Source of the DNA: an uncultured Planctomycetaceae bacterium
GTDB taxonomy: Bacteria; Planctomycetota; Planctomycetia; Pirellulales; Pirellulaceae
Reading direction: 5' to 3'
Assembly (NCBI GenBank): GCA_903863885.1
Contig: CAIPEB010000727.1
Location: 1 to 40,632 of the forward strand
DNA length: 40,632 bases
The notes below the pieces were generated by a model. That model had not been told where the DNA came from, did no database searches, and worked only from the letters and a program-made list of their open reading frames with translations. The first letter of the stretch is position 1; each line of letters opens with the position of its first letter. This document shows, one piece after another, positions 9,744-17,506 of the stretch. The position numbers and the translations under genes were made by a program.

Positions 9744-11693
9744 ATGCATCAACAACAGTTCCTGAACGTGATCGATCGCGACGAGGCCGAGAGGCGGTTT
9801 CATGCCGCACTCGAACTGCGCCCGCTCGGCATGGAGACGGTGCCTCTCGGTGAATCCCTCGGACGCGTGGTTGCCGCGGAGATCCGCGCGGGTGTGAACG
9901 TCCCCTCGTTCGATCGCTCGAATTTCGATGGCTTCGCCGTCAAAGCGGCCGACACGTTCGGGGCCACCGAAGAACGTCCCCGCCGGCTTCGCCTGCTCCC
10001 GCAATCGATCGCCACAGGCGCGGCTCCCGCATATCCCGTCAACTCCGGTGAGTGCCTGAGCATCGCGACGGGGTCCATGCTTCCGCGCGGAGCCGATGCG
10101 GTGGCGATGGTGGAACACACCTACGCAGATGACGATACCCTGCTCGTCCAGCGCGCCGTCGCGCCGGGGCACGGTGTGACATTCGCTGGAACCGATATCG
10201 CAACGGGAGAAGTCGTCCTGCGGGCCGGCGATTTGCTCACCAGTCGCGAGACCGGGGTGCTGGCGGCCATAGGGCTTTCGACCGTCGCGGTGTGGCGCAG
10301 GCCGCGCGTCGGCATCCTCTCGACGGGAGACGAAATCCTCGAACCAGGCCAGCCGATGGTTGCGGGAGGAGTATACGATTCCAATGCACGAATCCTGGCT
10401 GATGCAGTGCGTGAACTGGGCGCCGAGCCGCGGATGCTGGGTATCGCCCGCGACGACCTGGCGGAACTGGACGATCGCATCGGCGCCGCACTGAAGGACT
10501 GCGACGTCGTTGTGCTTTCGGGCGGAACGAGCAAGGGAGCAGGTGACCTTTCGTACCGCGCAATCAGCCGCCTGAAGGACCCGGGTATTGTCGCCCATGG
10601 CGTTGCACTCAAACCGGGAAAACCGATCTGCCTGGCAGTCACCGGCGGCAAACCGGTCGTGATTCTCCCCGGGTTCCCCACTTCGGCGATCTTCACGTTC
10701 CATGAATTCGTAGCGCCCGTAATCCGCATGCTCGGCGGAAGGCACCGCGAAAACCTCGGCACGGTCCGCGCCCGGATCCCGGTGAAAATCCAATCGGAAA
10801 TCGGACGCACCGAATACCTGCTCGTTGGACTGGTTCGCAATGCGGAACCCGCCGCGGACGGACCTGGGGAATGCGGCCGGTCGCAGACGATGTACTCGGC
10901 TTACCCCATGGGAAAAGGGTCCGGGTCCGTGACCTCGTTCAGCCGTGCAGATGGATTCGTGACCATCAGCCGATATGACGAAATCGTGCCGGCTGACACG
11001 GCAGTGGACGTGAAACTGCTGGGATACAACCTCGACGTCGCGGACCTCGTCGTCATGGGCAGCCACTGCGTCGGCCTGGATTACCTTCTTGGCCGTTTGC
11101 GCGATTCCGGGATCCGCGGCAAGTTCCTGGCCATCGGCTCGACCGCAGGGCTGGATGCCGTGCGGCGCGGGGAATGCGACCTGGCGGGAATGCACTTATT
11201 CGATCCGGTAACGGGACAATATAACCGGCCGTTCCTCGGCCCGGATCTCTTGTTGATCCCAGGCTACAGCCGGGAACAGGGCATCCTGTTCCGGAGCGGC
11301 GATCCCCGATTTGCATCGCGCGATATCCGCCGGTCGCTGGAGGCGGTCTTGAATGATCCCCGCTCCCTGATGGTCAATCGCAATCAGGGAAGCGGAACTC
11401 GCGTATTGATCGACAGACTGCTTGGCGGTGCCCAGCCGCCGGGATATGCGATTCAGCCCTGCAGTCATACGGCGGTCGCCGTGGCGATCTCGCAGGGACG
11501 GGCAGACTGGGGCATCGCAATCCGCATCGTGGCCGACCAGCAAGGGCTCGATTTCCTGCCGCTGGCTTGGGAACAATACGATTTCACGGTCCTCAAGTCG
11601 CGAAACGACACCTTGCCGATTCGCAGGTTCCGCGACATTCTTGATGATGCCCGCACAGCTGATTACCTGAGAAACACGGGTTTTCGACGGTGA
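9744..11693 (+). CDS. MoeA fused to a periplasmic-binding-protein-like (LysR-substrate-like) domain
   Basis: About 649 residues from ATG 9744; a TTG four codons earlier at 9732 is an alternative start, and neither has a good ribosome-binding site. Residues 1 to about 420 are a full MoeA: F-D-G-F-A-V-K-A-A-D, T-G-S-M-L-P-R-G-A-D-A-V, S-G-G-T-S-K-G-A-G-D-L and I-L-P-G-F-P-T-S-A. From about 430 to 640 comes a PBP-like domain (PF12727 type) starting V-V-M-G-S-H-C-V-G-L-D-Y-L, with N-Q-G-S-G-T-R-V-L-I-D and H-T-A-V-A-V-A-I-S-Q-G-R-A-D-W-G. Such domains probably bind an oxyanion or cofactor. The fusion is known in bacteria and archaea. It has no export signal, so the binding domain works in the cytoplasm, perhaps sensing or delivering molybdate or tungstate to the MoeA module; that role is inferred. 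Confidence 0.88.
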   Translation: MHQQQFLNVIDRDEAERRFHAALELRPLGMETVPLGESLGRVVAAEIRAGVNVPSFDRSNFDGFAVKAADTFGATEERPRRLRLLPQSIATGAAPAYPVNSGECLSIATGSMLPRGADAVAMVEHTYADDDTLLVQRAVAPGHGVTFAGTDIATGEVVLRAGDLLTSRETGVLAAIGLSTVAVWRRPRVGILSTGDEILEPGQPMVAGGVYDSNARILADAVRELGAEPRMLGIARDDLAELDDRIGAALKDCDVVVLSGGTSKGAGDLSYRAISRLKDPGIVAHGVALKPGKPICLAVTGGKPVVILPGFPTSAIFTFHEFVAPVIRMLGGRHRENLGTVRARIPVKIQSEIGRTEYLLVGLVRNAEPAADGPGECGRSQTMYSAYPMGKGSGSVTSFSRADGFVTISRYDEIVPADTAVDVKLLGYNLDVADLVVMGSHCVGLDYLLGRLRDSGIRGKFLAIGSTAGLDAVRRGECDLAGMHLFDPVTGQYNRPFLGPDLLLIPGYSREQGILFRSGDPRFASRDIRRSLEAVLNDPRSLMVNRNQGSGTRVLIDRLLGGAQPPGYAIQPCSHTAVAVAISQGRADWGIAIRIVADQQGLDFLPLAWEQYDFTVLKSRNDTLPIRRFRDILDDARTADYLRNTGFRR

Positions 11694-11833
11694 ACGGCTA
11701 CCAGAAGGCGTTTTCCTGCTGCCGGATTCCCAGGCCAGGTAATCGAATCTGCATTTTTCTTCGCCGGTCCCGCAGATTAGAATCCACAACGTGACTCCGT
11801 AGTCTGGCTATTCAACGAACCGACACGACGTAG

Positions 11834-12673
11834 ATGTTTTCCGGAATCAGCATCACCTGTTTTGCGGCAAGTTACACCGTCAGCCTGGTGCTGGAGGTGT
11901 CCCGCCTCTTTTTTCGCACGGCCGTGCGGTTCCCGATTCTGGTGGGGTTTGCCATCGCGGGCCTGCTAGCTCATGCGCTCTATCTGTCCACGCGGGCCGA
12001 AGGAGTCGTTTCGGGCCACGGAATTCCGCCGTTGTCGAGCTGGTACGACTTCTGCCTTGTCGCGTCGTGGGTGCTGGCCATGGCCTACGTCCTGCTGACG
12101 ATCCGGCGCCCGCAAAACGCCCTGGGCATTTTCCTGCTGCCGCTGGTGCTGCTGTTGATCGGAGTCGCCGTTCTGTTGAAAGACGAGCCGCCTTTTGAGA
12201 CCCAGACCGCCCTCTATATCTGGCGGCTCCTCCACAGTTTCGCCCTGATGGCCGGCACCACGGCCGTTGCCCTGGGCTTTTCGACGGGGCTGATGTACCT
12301 GATCCAGTCATACCGCCTGAAACACAAGCTGCCCCCCCGCCAGGGTTTTCGGCTGCCCAGCCTTGAATGGTTGCAGAATTTCAACCGTCAGTCGCTGCTG
12401 GTGTCCACATGCCTGCTCGGCGTCGGATTTCTCGCGGGCGTGATCCTGAATGTGATCGGTCCGCGAACCGCCGAAGTAACGGTATCCTGGTTCGACCCGG
12501 TCGTTCTTTCGTCCGGTAGCCTGTTCGTCTGGCTCGTAGCCGCTACGCTCTTTGAGTCGTTCTACAAACCGGCCCGCCAGGGCAAGAAAGTCGCATATCT
12601 GACCATGGCCAGTTTCGTTTTCCTCGGACTGGCTCTGTTCTTTGTTCTTCTTGGCAAGCACGCATTGGGATGA
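11834..12673 (+). CDS. CcsA/HemX-like cytochrome c assembly membrane protein
   Basis: A 279-residue polytopic protein with about eight hydrophobic segments, of the cytochrome c assembly/HemX family (PF01578). The family's periplasm-facing W-x-x-x-x-x-W region is reduced here to P-P-L-S-S-W-Y-D-F (about residues 65-73). His residues occur at R-L-L-H-S-F-A-L-M near 134-142, consistent with heme handling. CcsA/CcmC relatives export heme for cytochrome c maturation; HemX, encoded next to hemA in Bacillus, negatively affects HemA amount. Its stop overlaps the hemA ATG (ATGA), so the two are translationally coupled, which favours a HemX-type role in heme synthesis. The 140 bp upstream (11694-11833) contain no gene and no convincing promoter. 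Confidence 0.85.
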   Translation: MFSGISITCFAASYTVSLVLEVSRLFFRTAVRFPILVGFAIAGLLAHALYLSTRAEGVVSGHGIPPLSSWYDFCLVASWVLAMAYVLLTIRRPQNALGIFLLPLVLLLIGVAVLLKDEPPFETQTALYIWRLLHSFALMAGTTAVALGFSTGLMYLIQSYRLKHKLPPRQGFRLPSLEWLQNFNRQSLLVSTCLLGVGFLAGVILNVIGPRTAEVTVSWFDPVVLSSGSLFVWLVAATLFESFYKPARQGKKVAYLTMASFVFLGLALFFVLLGKHALG

Positions 12674-13944
12674 AGCTCCGGGTTATCGGCTGCAGCCACC
12701 ACCGTTCCAGTGTCGAAGCCCGCGAGCGTCTGGCATTCAATGCCGACCAGTCGCGAAAGGCAATGGACGAACTGCGCGCCCGCTATCCCGAGCTGGAAAT
12801 TGTCCTGCTTTCGACCTGCAATCGAGTCGAGTTCTATCTCGCGGCGGACGAGCCGCAGGGCTGTCCGGACCTGCCGCAGCTCGCCGACTTCCTGGCCGAG
12901 TTCCACAATCTGCGGCCGGATGAAGTTGCCGCAGACCTGTTTGAAAAGAACGATGACGATGCGATCCGGCACCTCTTCCTGGTTGCCGGCAGCCTCGACA
13001 GCATGGTCGTCGGTGAGGCCCAGATCCTCTCCCAGGTCAAACAGGCCTACGAGCAGGCGACGGCCTGCAACGCAACCGGTCCCCTGTCTCATGCCGCATT
13101 TCAGGCCGCCATCCGCGTGGCCAAACGCGTGGCGCGAGAGACGGCCATCAACAAAAAGCGGGTGAGCATCCCGAGCGTCGCGGTCTCGGATTTCGCCAGC
13201 CAACTGTTCGAGCGGTTCGACGACAAATATGCCGTAATCCTGGGCGCGGGAGAAATGGGCGAAGAGACCCTGCGCTACCTGATCGACGAAGGCGTGAGCG
13301 ACATTCACATCGGCAACCGGAACCGAACCCGCGCCGAAGAACTGGCAAGCCGGATGACGGGCACGATTTTCGACTGGGAAGACCGCTACGAACATCTGGG
13401 CCTGGCCGACCTCGTGATCAGCACGACGGGGGCCAACGAACCGATCGTTACCCTTGAGGAATTCCGGAGCGTGAATTCCACCCGCTCCGATCGTCCCTTG
13501 TTTATCCTCGATCTGGCCGTGCCGCGTGACTTCGATCCCGCGATCGGCGACCTGCCGGGGGTCTTTCTCTATTCGATTGACGATCTGCAGAGAGCATGCG
13601 ATGCCAACCGTCAGGATCGCGAAAAGGAATGGCCCAAAGCCTCGCGCATCGTCGAGGAGGAGCGAGTGCGATTCGCCGGTGAGTTGAGCCATCGGGCTAC
13701 CGCGCCGACGATCCAGCGGCTGAAGGATCAAGCCAACGAACTGAAGACGGATGAACTGACCCGACTGTTCAACAAGTTAGGCACCGTGGATCCGCGCACC
13801 CGCGACGAGATTCGCATCGCCTTCGACCGCCTGGTCAACAAGATCCTCCACCCTCCGCTGGAATCCCTCCGCGACGAAGCTCACCGGGGCACGCCGCACG
13901 GTCTGCTCGACGCTCTCAAACGGCTGTTCCAGATCCAAGACTGA
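12670..13944 (+). CDS. hemA: Glutamyl-tRNA reductase
   Basis: A 424-residue HemA. It reduces glutamyl-tRNA(Glu) with NADPH to glutamate-1-semialdehyde, the first committed step of C5-pathway tetrapyrrole synthesis. Visible are the N-terminal G-C-S-H-H-R-S-S-V, the catalytic S-T-C-N-R-V-E with Cys50 (same number as in E. coli), V-G-E-A-Q-I-L-S-Q-V-K, the Rossmann motif G-A-G-E-M-G-E-E-T-L, and G-N-R-N-R-T-R-A. A helical dimerisation domain forms the C-terminus. All catalytic features are intact. The start overlaps the upstream CcsA/HemX-like stop by four bases. No other heme biosynthesis gene is nearby. The inverted repeat downstream has its T-run on the minus strand only, so termination of hemA is unclear. 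Confidence 0.97.
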   Translation: MKLRVIGCSHHRSSVEARERLAFNADQSRKAMDELRARYPELEIVLLSTCNRVEFYLAADEPQGCPDLPQLADFLAEFHNLRPDEVAADLFEKNDDDAIRHLFLVAGSLDSMVVGEAQILSQVKQAYEQATACNATGPLSHAAFQAAIRVAKRVARETAINKKRVSIPSVAVSDFASQLFERFDDKYAVILGAGEMGEETLRYLIDEGVSDIHIGNRNRTRAEELASRMTGTIFDWEDRYEHLGLADLVISTTGANEPIVTLEEFRSVNSTRSDRPLFILDLAVPRDFDPAIGDLPGVFLYSIDDLQRACDANRQDREKEWPKASRIVEEERVRFAGELSHRATAPTIQRLKDQANELKTDELTRLFNKLGTVDPRTRDEIRIAFDRLVNKILHPPLESLRDEAHRGTPHGLLDALKRLFQIQD

Positions 13945-13998
13945 TTCACGCAGCCTGTGGCCAGACTCGGCCCGACGATGCGTTCGAGAAGCGGGCGC

Positions 13999-14041
13999 AA
14001 AAAAAAAGCCTCCCCCCAACTGCATCAGCGTAGGGGAAGGC
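13999..14041 (-). terminator. Rho-independent terminator of scpB
   Basis: On the minus strand GCCTTCCCC (14041-14033) pairs with GGGGGAGGC (14016-14008), nine pairs including one G-T, with a 16-base loop. Nine consecutive T residues follow (plus-strand A-run 13999-14007). It lies about 50 bases past the scpB stop. The plus-strand side has no T-run, so it should stop leftward transcripts only. Confidence 0.88.
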
Positions 14042-14090
14042 GACTGAGGTTTCCGCACGTGAATACAAGCACTAAACGCCGCGCCGGCGT

Positions 14091-15254
14091 CTAGTCCCAC
14101 TTGTCATCTCCCTCTTCCTCGTCTTCGGCTTCTTCCTCGTCGTCTTCTTCATCTTCCCAGTCGAGGTCTTCTTCCTCGTCGTCCCATTCCTCGTCGTCCT
14201 CTTCGTCTTCGACTTCCTCCCAATCCTCGTCTTCGAAGTCTTCATCTTCGAAATCTTCTTCGTCGTCGAAGTCCTCTTCCTCGTCGTACTCTTCGTCTTC
14301 AAATTCCTCGTCTTCTTCGTCGTCGTCGAAGTCGTCTTCGTCGTCATCCTCGACTTCTTCTTCCTCGAAGTCGTCATCATCGCTGCAGCGAGGTTCACTC
14401 ATCGCGACGCCTGACAGGCACTGGTTCAGCAATTCCTCGGCGGGCAGAACGGGAACAAAAGTGGCGCTCACGTCGGGTTCCTCCTCATCATCACGGTCAA
14501 GGCGAGCAGAAGCCTTCTGCGGAAACATTCCTTCAACGATTTTATCTTGCTTCGGTCCACCCTCCGGCTTTCTTTCCCCGAGGGTTGCCGCCGGAAGATC
14601 ATCGAGGCTTTTCAGTCCAAACAATTGTAAGAATACTCTTGTGGTTCCGTACAGGTATGGTCGCCCAAGTTCCTCGCTGCGTCCCGTTATACGGACCAAA
14701 TCGCGTTCGATGAGTTGTCGGAGGATTTCTCCGCAATTCACTCCTCGTATGGCCTCAATTTCCGCTCGCCCGATCGGCTGTCGGTATGCAACAACTGCCA
14801 GTGTTTCCAGGGCCGGATTGGAAAAACGGGTTTCACCCGGTACGTGGCCCAGGCGTCGCAACCAACGAGAAAACTGAGGACGCGTCAGCAATTGATAACC
14901 GCCGGCCACTTCCTCGACGCGAAACGCGCGGCCGCGTGCATCGTACAACTCATTCAGTCGGCGGATTAGTGTACGCGCTTCCGTGGCATCCGCCAAGTTG
15001 GCGTACTGGCAGACCCGGCGGCTCGACAGAGGTTCGCGAGCCATGAAGATCACCGACTCGACCCGCCGCATGCGCTCATCGCGCGCTTCATTGGACCTGA
15101 CGGGAGCGTTTGGTGCATCGTTCCGCGATGCCCGATACAGCATGCACCAGGCAGCCCCTCGATGAGAGGAACTGACGTGCGATCCGCGGTCGACCCAACG
15201 TCCGCGGCCCGCAGCAGCCCGCTCGATTTCGAATGCGACTGACCTTCTCGGCAT
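14091..15254 (-). CDS. scpB: Segregation and condensation protein B with a long acidic tail
   Basis: A 387-residue protein. The ScpB core spans about residues 61-230: R-R-V-E-S-V-I-F-M-A-R-E-P-L opens the first winged helix, and E-T-L-A-V-V-A-Y-R-Q-P-I-G-R-A-E-I-E-A-I-R-G-V with L-G-R-P-Y-L-Y-G-T-T form the second. ScpB dimers join ScpA and SMC in the condensin that organises newly replicated DNA. After a linker, residues from about 286 are almost solid Asp/Glu with a few Phe, Trp and Tyr, roughly 100 residues ending D-D-K-W-D. The family normally ends near 200 residues. GGAGAA on the minus strand (15263-15268), eight bases upstream, supports the start at 15254. ATG codons at 15143 and 15071 lie nearer the conserved part and remain possible, since residues 1-60 look non-conserved. 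scpA is not in the window. Confidence 0.9.
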   Translation of the reverse strand: MPRRSVAFEIERAAAGRGRWVDRGSHVSSSHRGAAWCMLYRASRNDAPNAPVRSNEARDERMRRVESVIFMAREPLSSRRVCQYANLADATEARTLIRRLNELYDARGRAFRVEEVAGGYQLLTRPQFSRWLRRLGHVPGETRFSNPALETLAVVAYRQPIGRAEIEAIRGVNCGEILRQLIERDLVRITGRSEELGRPYLYGTTRVFLQLFGLKSLDDLPAATLGERKPEGGPKQDKIVEGMFPQKASARLDRDDEEEPDVSATFVPVLPAEELLNQCLSGVAMSEPRCSDDDDFEEEEVEDDDEDDFDDDEEDEEFEDEEYDEEEDFDDEEDFEDEDFEDEDWEEVEDEEDDEEWDDEEEDLDWEDEEDDEEEAEDEEEGDDKWD

Positions 15255-15429
15255 AGTGCAGCTTCTCCGATGCTATCACTATCCATTTTGCCGGCAGCCC
15301 GACAAGTGGCACGAACCTGCGGGCAACCCACTTCCAGATCGGTTTGCATTGCTTGTCAACTTCATGCGGGGTGTACAGAATTCACGGTTGGCGAGCCATC
15401 TTCCGGGTCCGCACGCTTGCGAGCATGGT

Positions 15430-16245
15430 ATGTCGGCAACTTCCTCGACTGTTTCCACTCCGCGAACCTCAGCCCAAAACACCGCCCGATGGCGTGGTCG
15501 GCTGGTTTTCGTCATGCTCTGCATCGTCCCCGCTTTAGCCTTGCTTGCCTATTTGACGTTCTATCTCGGCTGCGTTCAGGGCCAGGAGTTCTCGCCGGAC
15601 ACGTTCCAACGCCGCAGTTTTGCCTACTATGAACTGCCGCTGTTCGGTCTGCAGGTTTCGCCGATCAGCCGGGACTTCAATACGGGGGCGTGCGAAAAAT
15701 ACCTGATCGATCAGAAACTCGTTGTGCCCGATCCCAAGGCTCCTGCCGAGCCTCGATGGGATTTGGTCTATGCAAACCGCGGCTTTGGAGCCACGGAACG
15801 TCTTTCGGCGTACAGCGAAGCAAAGATTCTGTGTTACTATCTGGACGCTCTCGACAAAGACGGCAAGTCGATCTGGCTTACCTGGTCCGAAAAAAATCCG
15901 TCGCAGGCAGGCATACTTTGGCCGGCTATCGCGAGCCTGGCCCGACAACACCTCTATCTCTTTACCCCGGACCTGATGCGCCTGGCAGGGGCCAATCCCA
16001 CGCCGGAACAATTGAAATCGCAGATAGCTCAGACGCTGTCCGCCAAGTACTGCCTGTTGGCCCGTTCGCACAAGTCGCTGGGACGCTATGACACGGCGGT
16101 TGAACTATTCACCGAAGCGCTCGTCCACTCGCCCGGCCTGTCGGAAGCGAGGCTTGGCCGAGCAGAAGCTCTCGAAGCTCTCGGCAAACACACTGAAGCC
16201 GAGGCCGACCGTCAAGCAGCGCAGCAGCCGAAATCACCCTCGTGA
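15430..16245 (+). CDS. Membrane-anchored tetratricopeptide-repeat protein, function unknown
   Basis: 271 residues from the ATG at 15430. A Ser/Thr/Arg-rich N-terminus is followed by one strong membrane helix (about residues 24-46, V-M-L-C-I-V-P-A-L-A-L-L-A), then a domain I do not recognise (about 50-190). The C-terminus has TPR-like helices, the clearest being S-L-G-R-Y-D-T-A-V-E-L-F-T-E-A-L near 217-232 and a second unit at L-G-R-A-E-A-L-E-A-L-G-K. The frame stays open back to 15256, but that stretch reads as non-coding and would overlap the scpB promoter region. The next gene, a cysteine desulfurase, starts 45 bases later, suggesting co-transcription. It is probably an adaptor, with the TPR domain on the outer face if the N-terminus is cytoplasmic. 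Confidence 0.7.
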   Translation: MSATSSTVSTPRTSAQNTARWRGRLVFVMLCIVPALALLAYLTFYLGCVQGQEFSPDTFQRRSFAYYELPLFGLQVSPISRDFNTGACEKYLIDQKLVVPDPKAPAEPRWDLVYANRGFGATERLSAYSEAKILCYYLDALDKDGKSIWLTWSEKNPSQAGILWPAIASLARQHLYLFTPDLMRLAGANPTPEQLKSQIAQTLSAKYCLLARSHKSLGRYDTAVELFTEALVHSPGLSEARLGRAEALEALGKHTEAEADRQAAQQPKSPS

Positions 16246-16289
16246 CGCTTTCCACGTTTCCACAGGCTCGGGGCGTCGGTGCGGAGTGC

Positions 16290-17492
16290 ATGGAATCCAT
16301 CTATCTCGACAACAACGCGACCACGTTTCTGCTGCCCGAAGTGGCCGATGCCATGGATGAGTGTTGCCGGCGCGGGTACGGCAACCCGGCCAGCCAGCAC
16401 GCTCCAGGCAGGTTCGCGCGGCGGGCGCTGGAAGAGGCACGCGATGGCGTGGCGGAGATTCTCGGAGCGCATTTGTTCGGGCCGGACGCGGATCGTCTCG
16501 TGTTTACGAGCGGCGGCACCGAAGCCAACAACCTGGCGATGCGCGGTGCTGCGGGAAACTCGCCCGGACGGATCGTGATCTCCGCGATCGAGCACCCCAG
16601 CGTCTCGCGATGTGCTGCCGACCTGCTGCGCCTTGGACACGAGGTCGTACAACTCGAAGTGGACGCTTCGGGGCGACTGCGGCTGGACAGCTGGTCTCCC
16701 TATCTGAACGCGCAAACACGACTGGTCAGCGTCATGCTGGCCAATCACGAGACGGGGGTTATCCAGCCAGTGGAAGCGCTGGCAGTCAGGTGCCGTGAAA
16801 CGGGCGTGCTTCTGCACACCGATGCGACTCAGGCCGTGGGCAAGATCTCCGTAAATTTCCGCCAACTTGGAACAGCCGCCCTGACCTGTTCAGCGCACAA
16901 GTTCCATGGGCCCGTTGGAATCGGAGTGCTTTTACTTCGCAGTGACGTCGCCATCGATCCGCTTTTTGCGGGTGGGTCTCAGCAACGGGGTATCAGGCCG
17001 GGCACTGAGTCCGTCGTGCTGGCTGTCGGCATGTTTCGAGCGCTTCAAAGCTGGCAGGCCCGTTGCGTCGAATCGCACGAACGGTTGCAGAGGATGCGTG
17101 ACCGTTTCGAGGCCTCCTTGTCCGCTGCGATCCCGAATTTGACTGTCCATGGAAGGGACTCGGCACGACTGCCGCATGTCACGAATGTCTCTTTTCCGGA
17201 CGTGGACCGGCAGGCCATGATGATGGCTCTCGACCTGGAGGGAATCGCCTGTTCCACCGGTTCAGCTTGCGCCAGCGGTTCGAGCGAACCGTCGCCGGTC
17301 CTGAAAGCGATGGGGGTATCCGACGACCTGATTTCGTCCGCCCTCCGCTTTGCTTTCAGCACGCTGAACCGAGATGCCGACGCCGAAGAAGCGGCTGTTC
17401 GTATCCCCTCTATTTGGAGCAGGTTACGATCGATGCCGAGCGACGGAAAACGGGCTGCTCCATCTCGCTATTTTGGAGGAAAACCTGTATAA
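16290..17492 (+). CDS. Cysteine desulfurase (NifS/IscS family)
   Basis: A 400-residue PLP enzyme from the ATG at 16290, which begins M-E-S-I-Y-L-D-N-N-A-T-T as is typical. It takes sulfur from cysteine to form an enzyme persulfide used for Fe-S clusters, tRNA thiolation or cofactors. Visible are G-G-T-E-A-N-N at 75-81, N-H-E-T-G near 152-156, H-T-D-A-T-Q-A-V-G at 176-184, the PLP lysine in S-A-H-K-F-H-G-P (Lys204), and the catalytic loop C-S-T-G-S-A-C-A-S-G with Cys327. The loop is short and in the position typical of NifS/IscS. An in-frame GTG at 16242 would add 16 non-conserved residues. No iscU, sufE or thiI is adjacent, so the sulfur acceptor is unknown. It lies just upstream of dnaA, whose promoter may sit at this gene's 3' end. 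Confidence 0.92.
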   Translation: MESIYLDNNATTFLLPEVADAMDECCRRGYGNPASQHAPGRFARRALEEARDGVAEILGAHLFGPDADRLVFTSGGTEANNLAMRGAAGNSPGRIVISAIEHPSVSRCAADLLRLGHEVVQLEVDASGRLRLDSWSPYLNAQTRLVSVMLANHETGVIQPVEALAVRCRETGVLLHTDATQAVGKISVNFRQLGTAALTCSAHKFHGPVGIGVLLLRSDVAIDPLFAGGSQQRGIRPGTESVVLAVGMFRALQSWQARCVESHERLQRMRDRFEASLSAAIPNLTVHGRDSARLPHVTNVSFPDVDRQAMMMALDLEGIACSTGSACASGSSEPSPVLKAMGVSDDLISSALRFAFSTLNRDADAEEAAVRIPSIWSRLRSMPSDGKRAAPSRYFGGKPV

Positions 17493-17493
17493 T
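17488..17493 (+). promoter_or_regulatory. Possible -10 element upstream of dnaA
   Basis: A perfect TATAAT at 17488-17493 overlaps the last codons of the cysteine desulfurase gene. The sequence 17 bases upstream (TCGCTA, 17465-17470) does not resemble TTGACA, so only the -10 supports this. Transcription would begin near 17500, very close to the ATG at 17507 and about 45 bases before the alternative GTG start at 17546. Confidence 0.4.
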
Positions 17494-17506
17494 CCGCCGC
17501 TTGTCG

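Noticed and set aside
14101-14877. A rightward frame starting with a long Ser-rich stretch opposite scpB
   Set aside because: The poly-Ser arises from the antisense of the Asp/Glu codons of the ScpB tail; the remaining part is the antisense of the conserved ScpB core.
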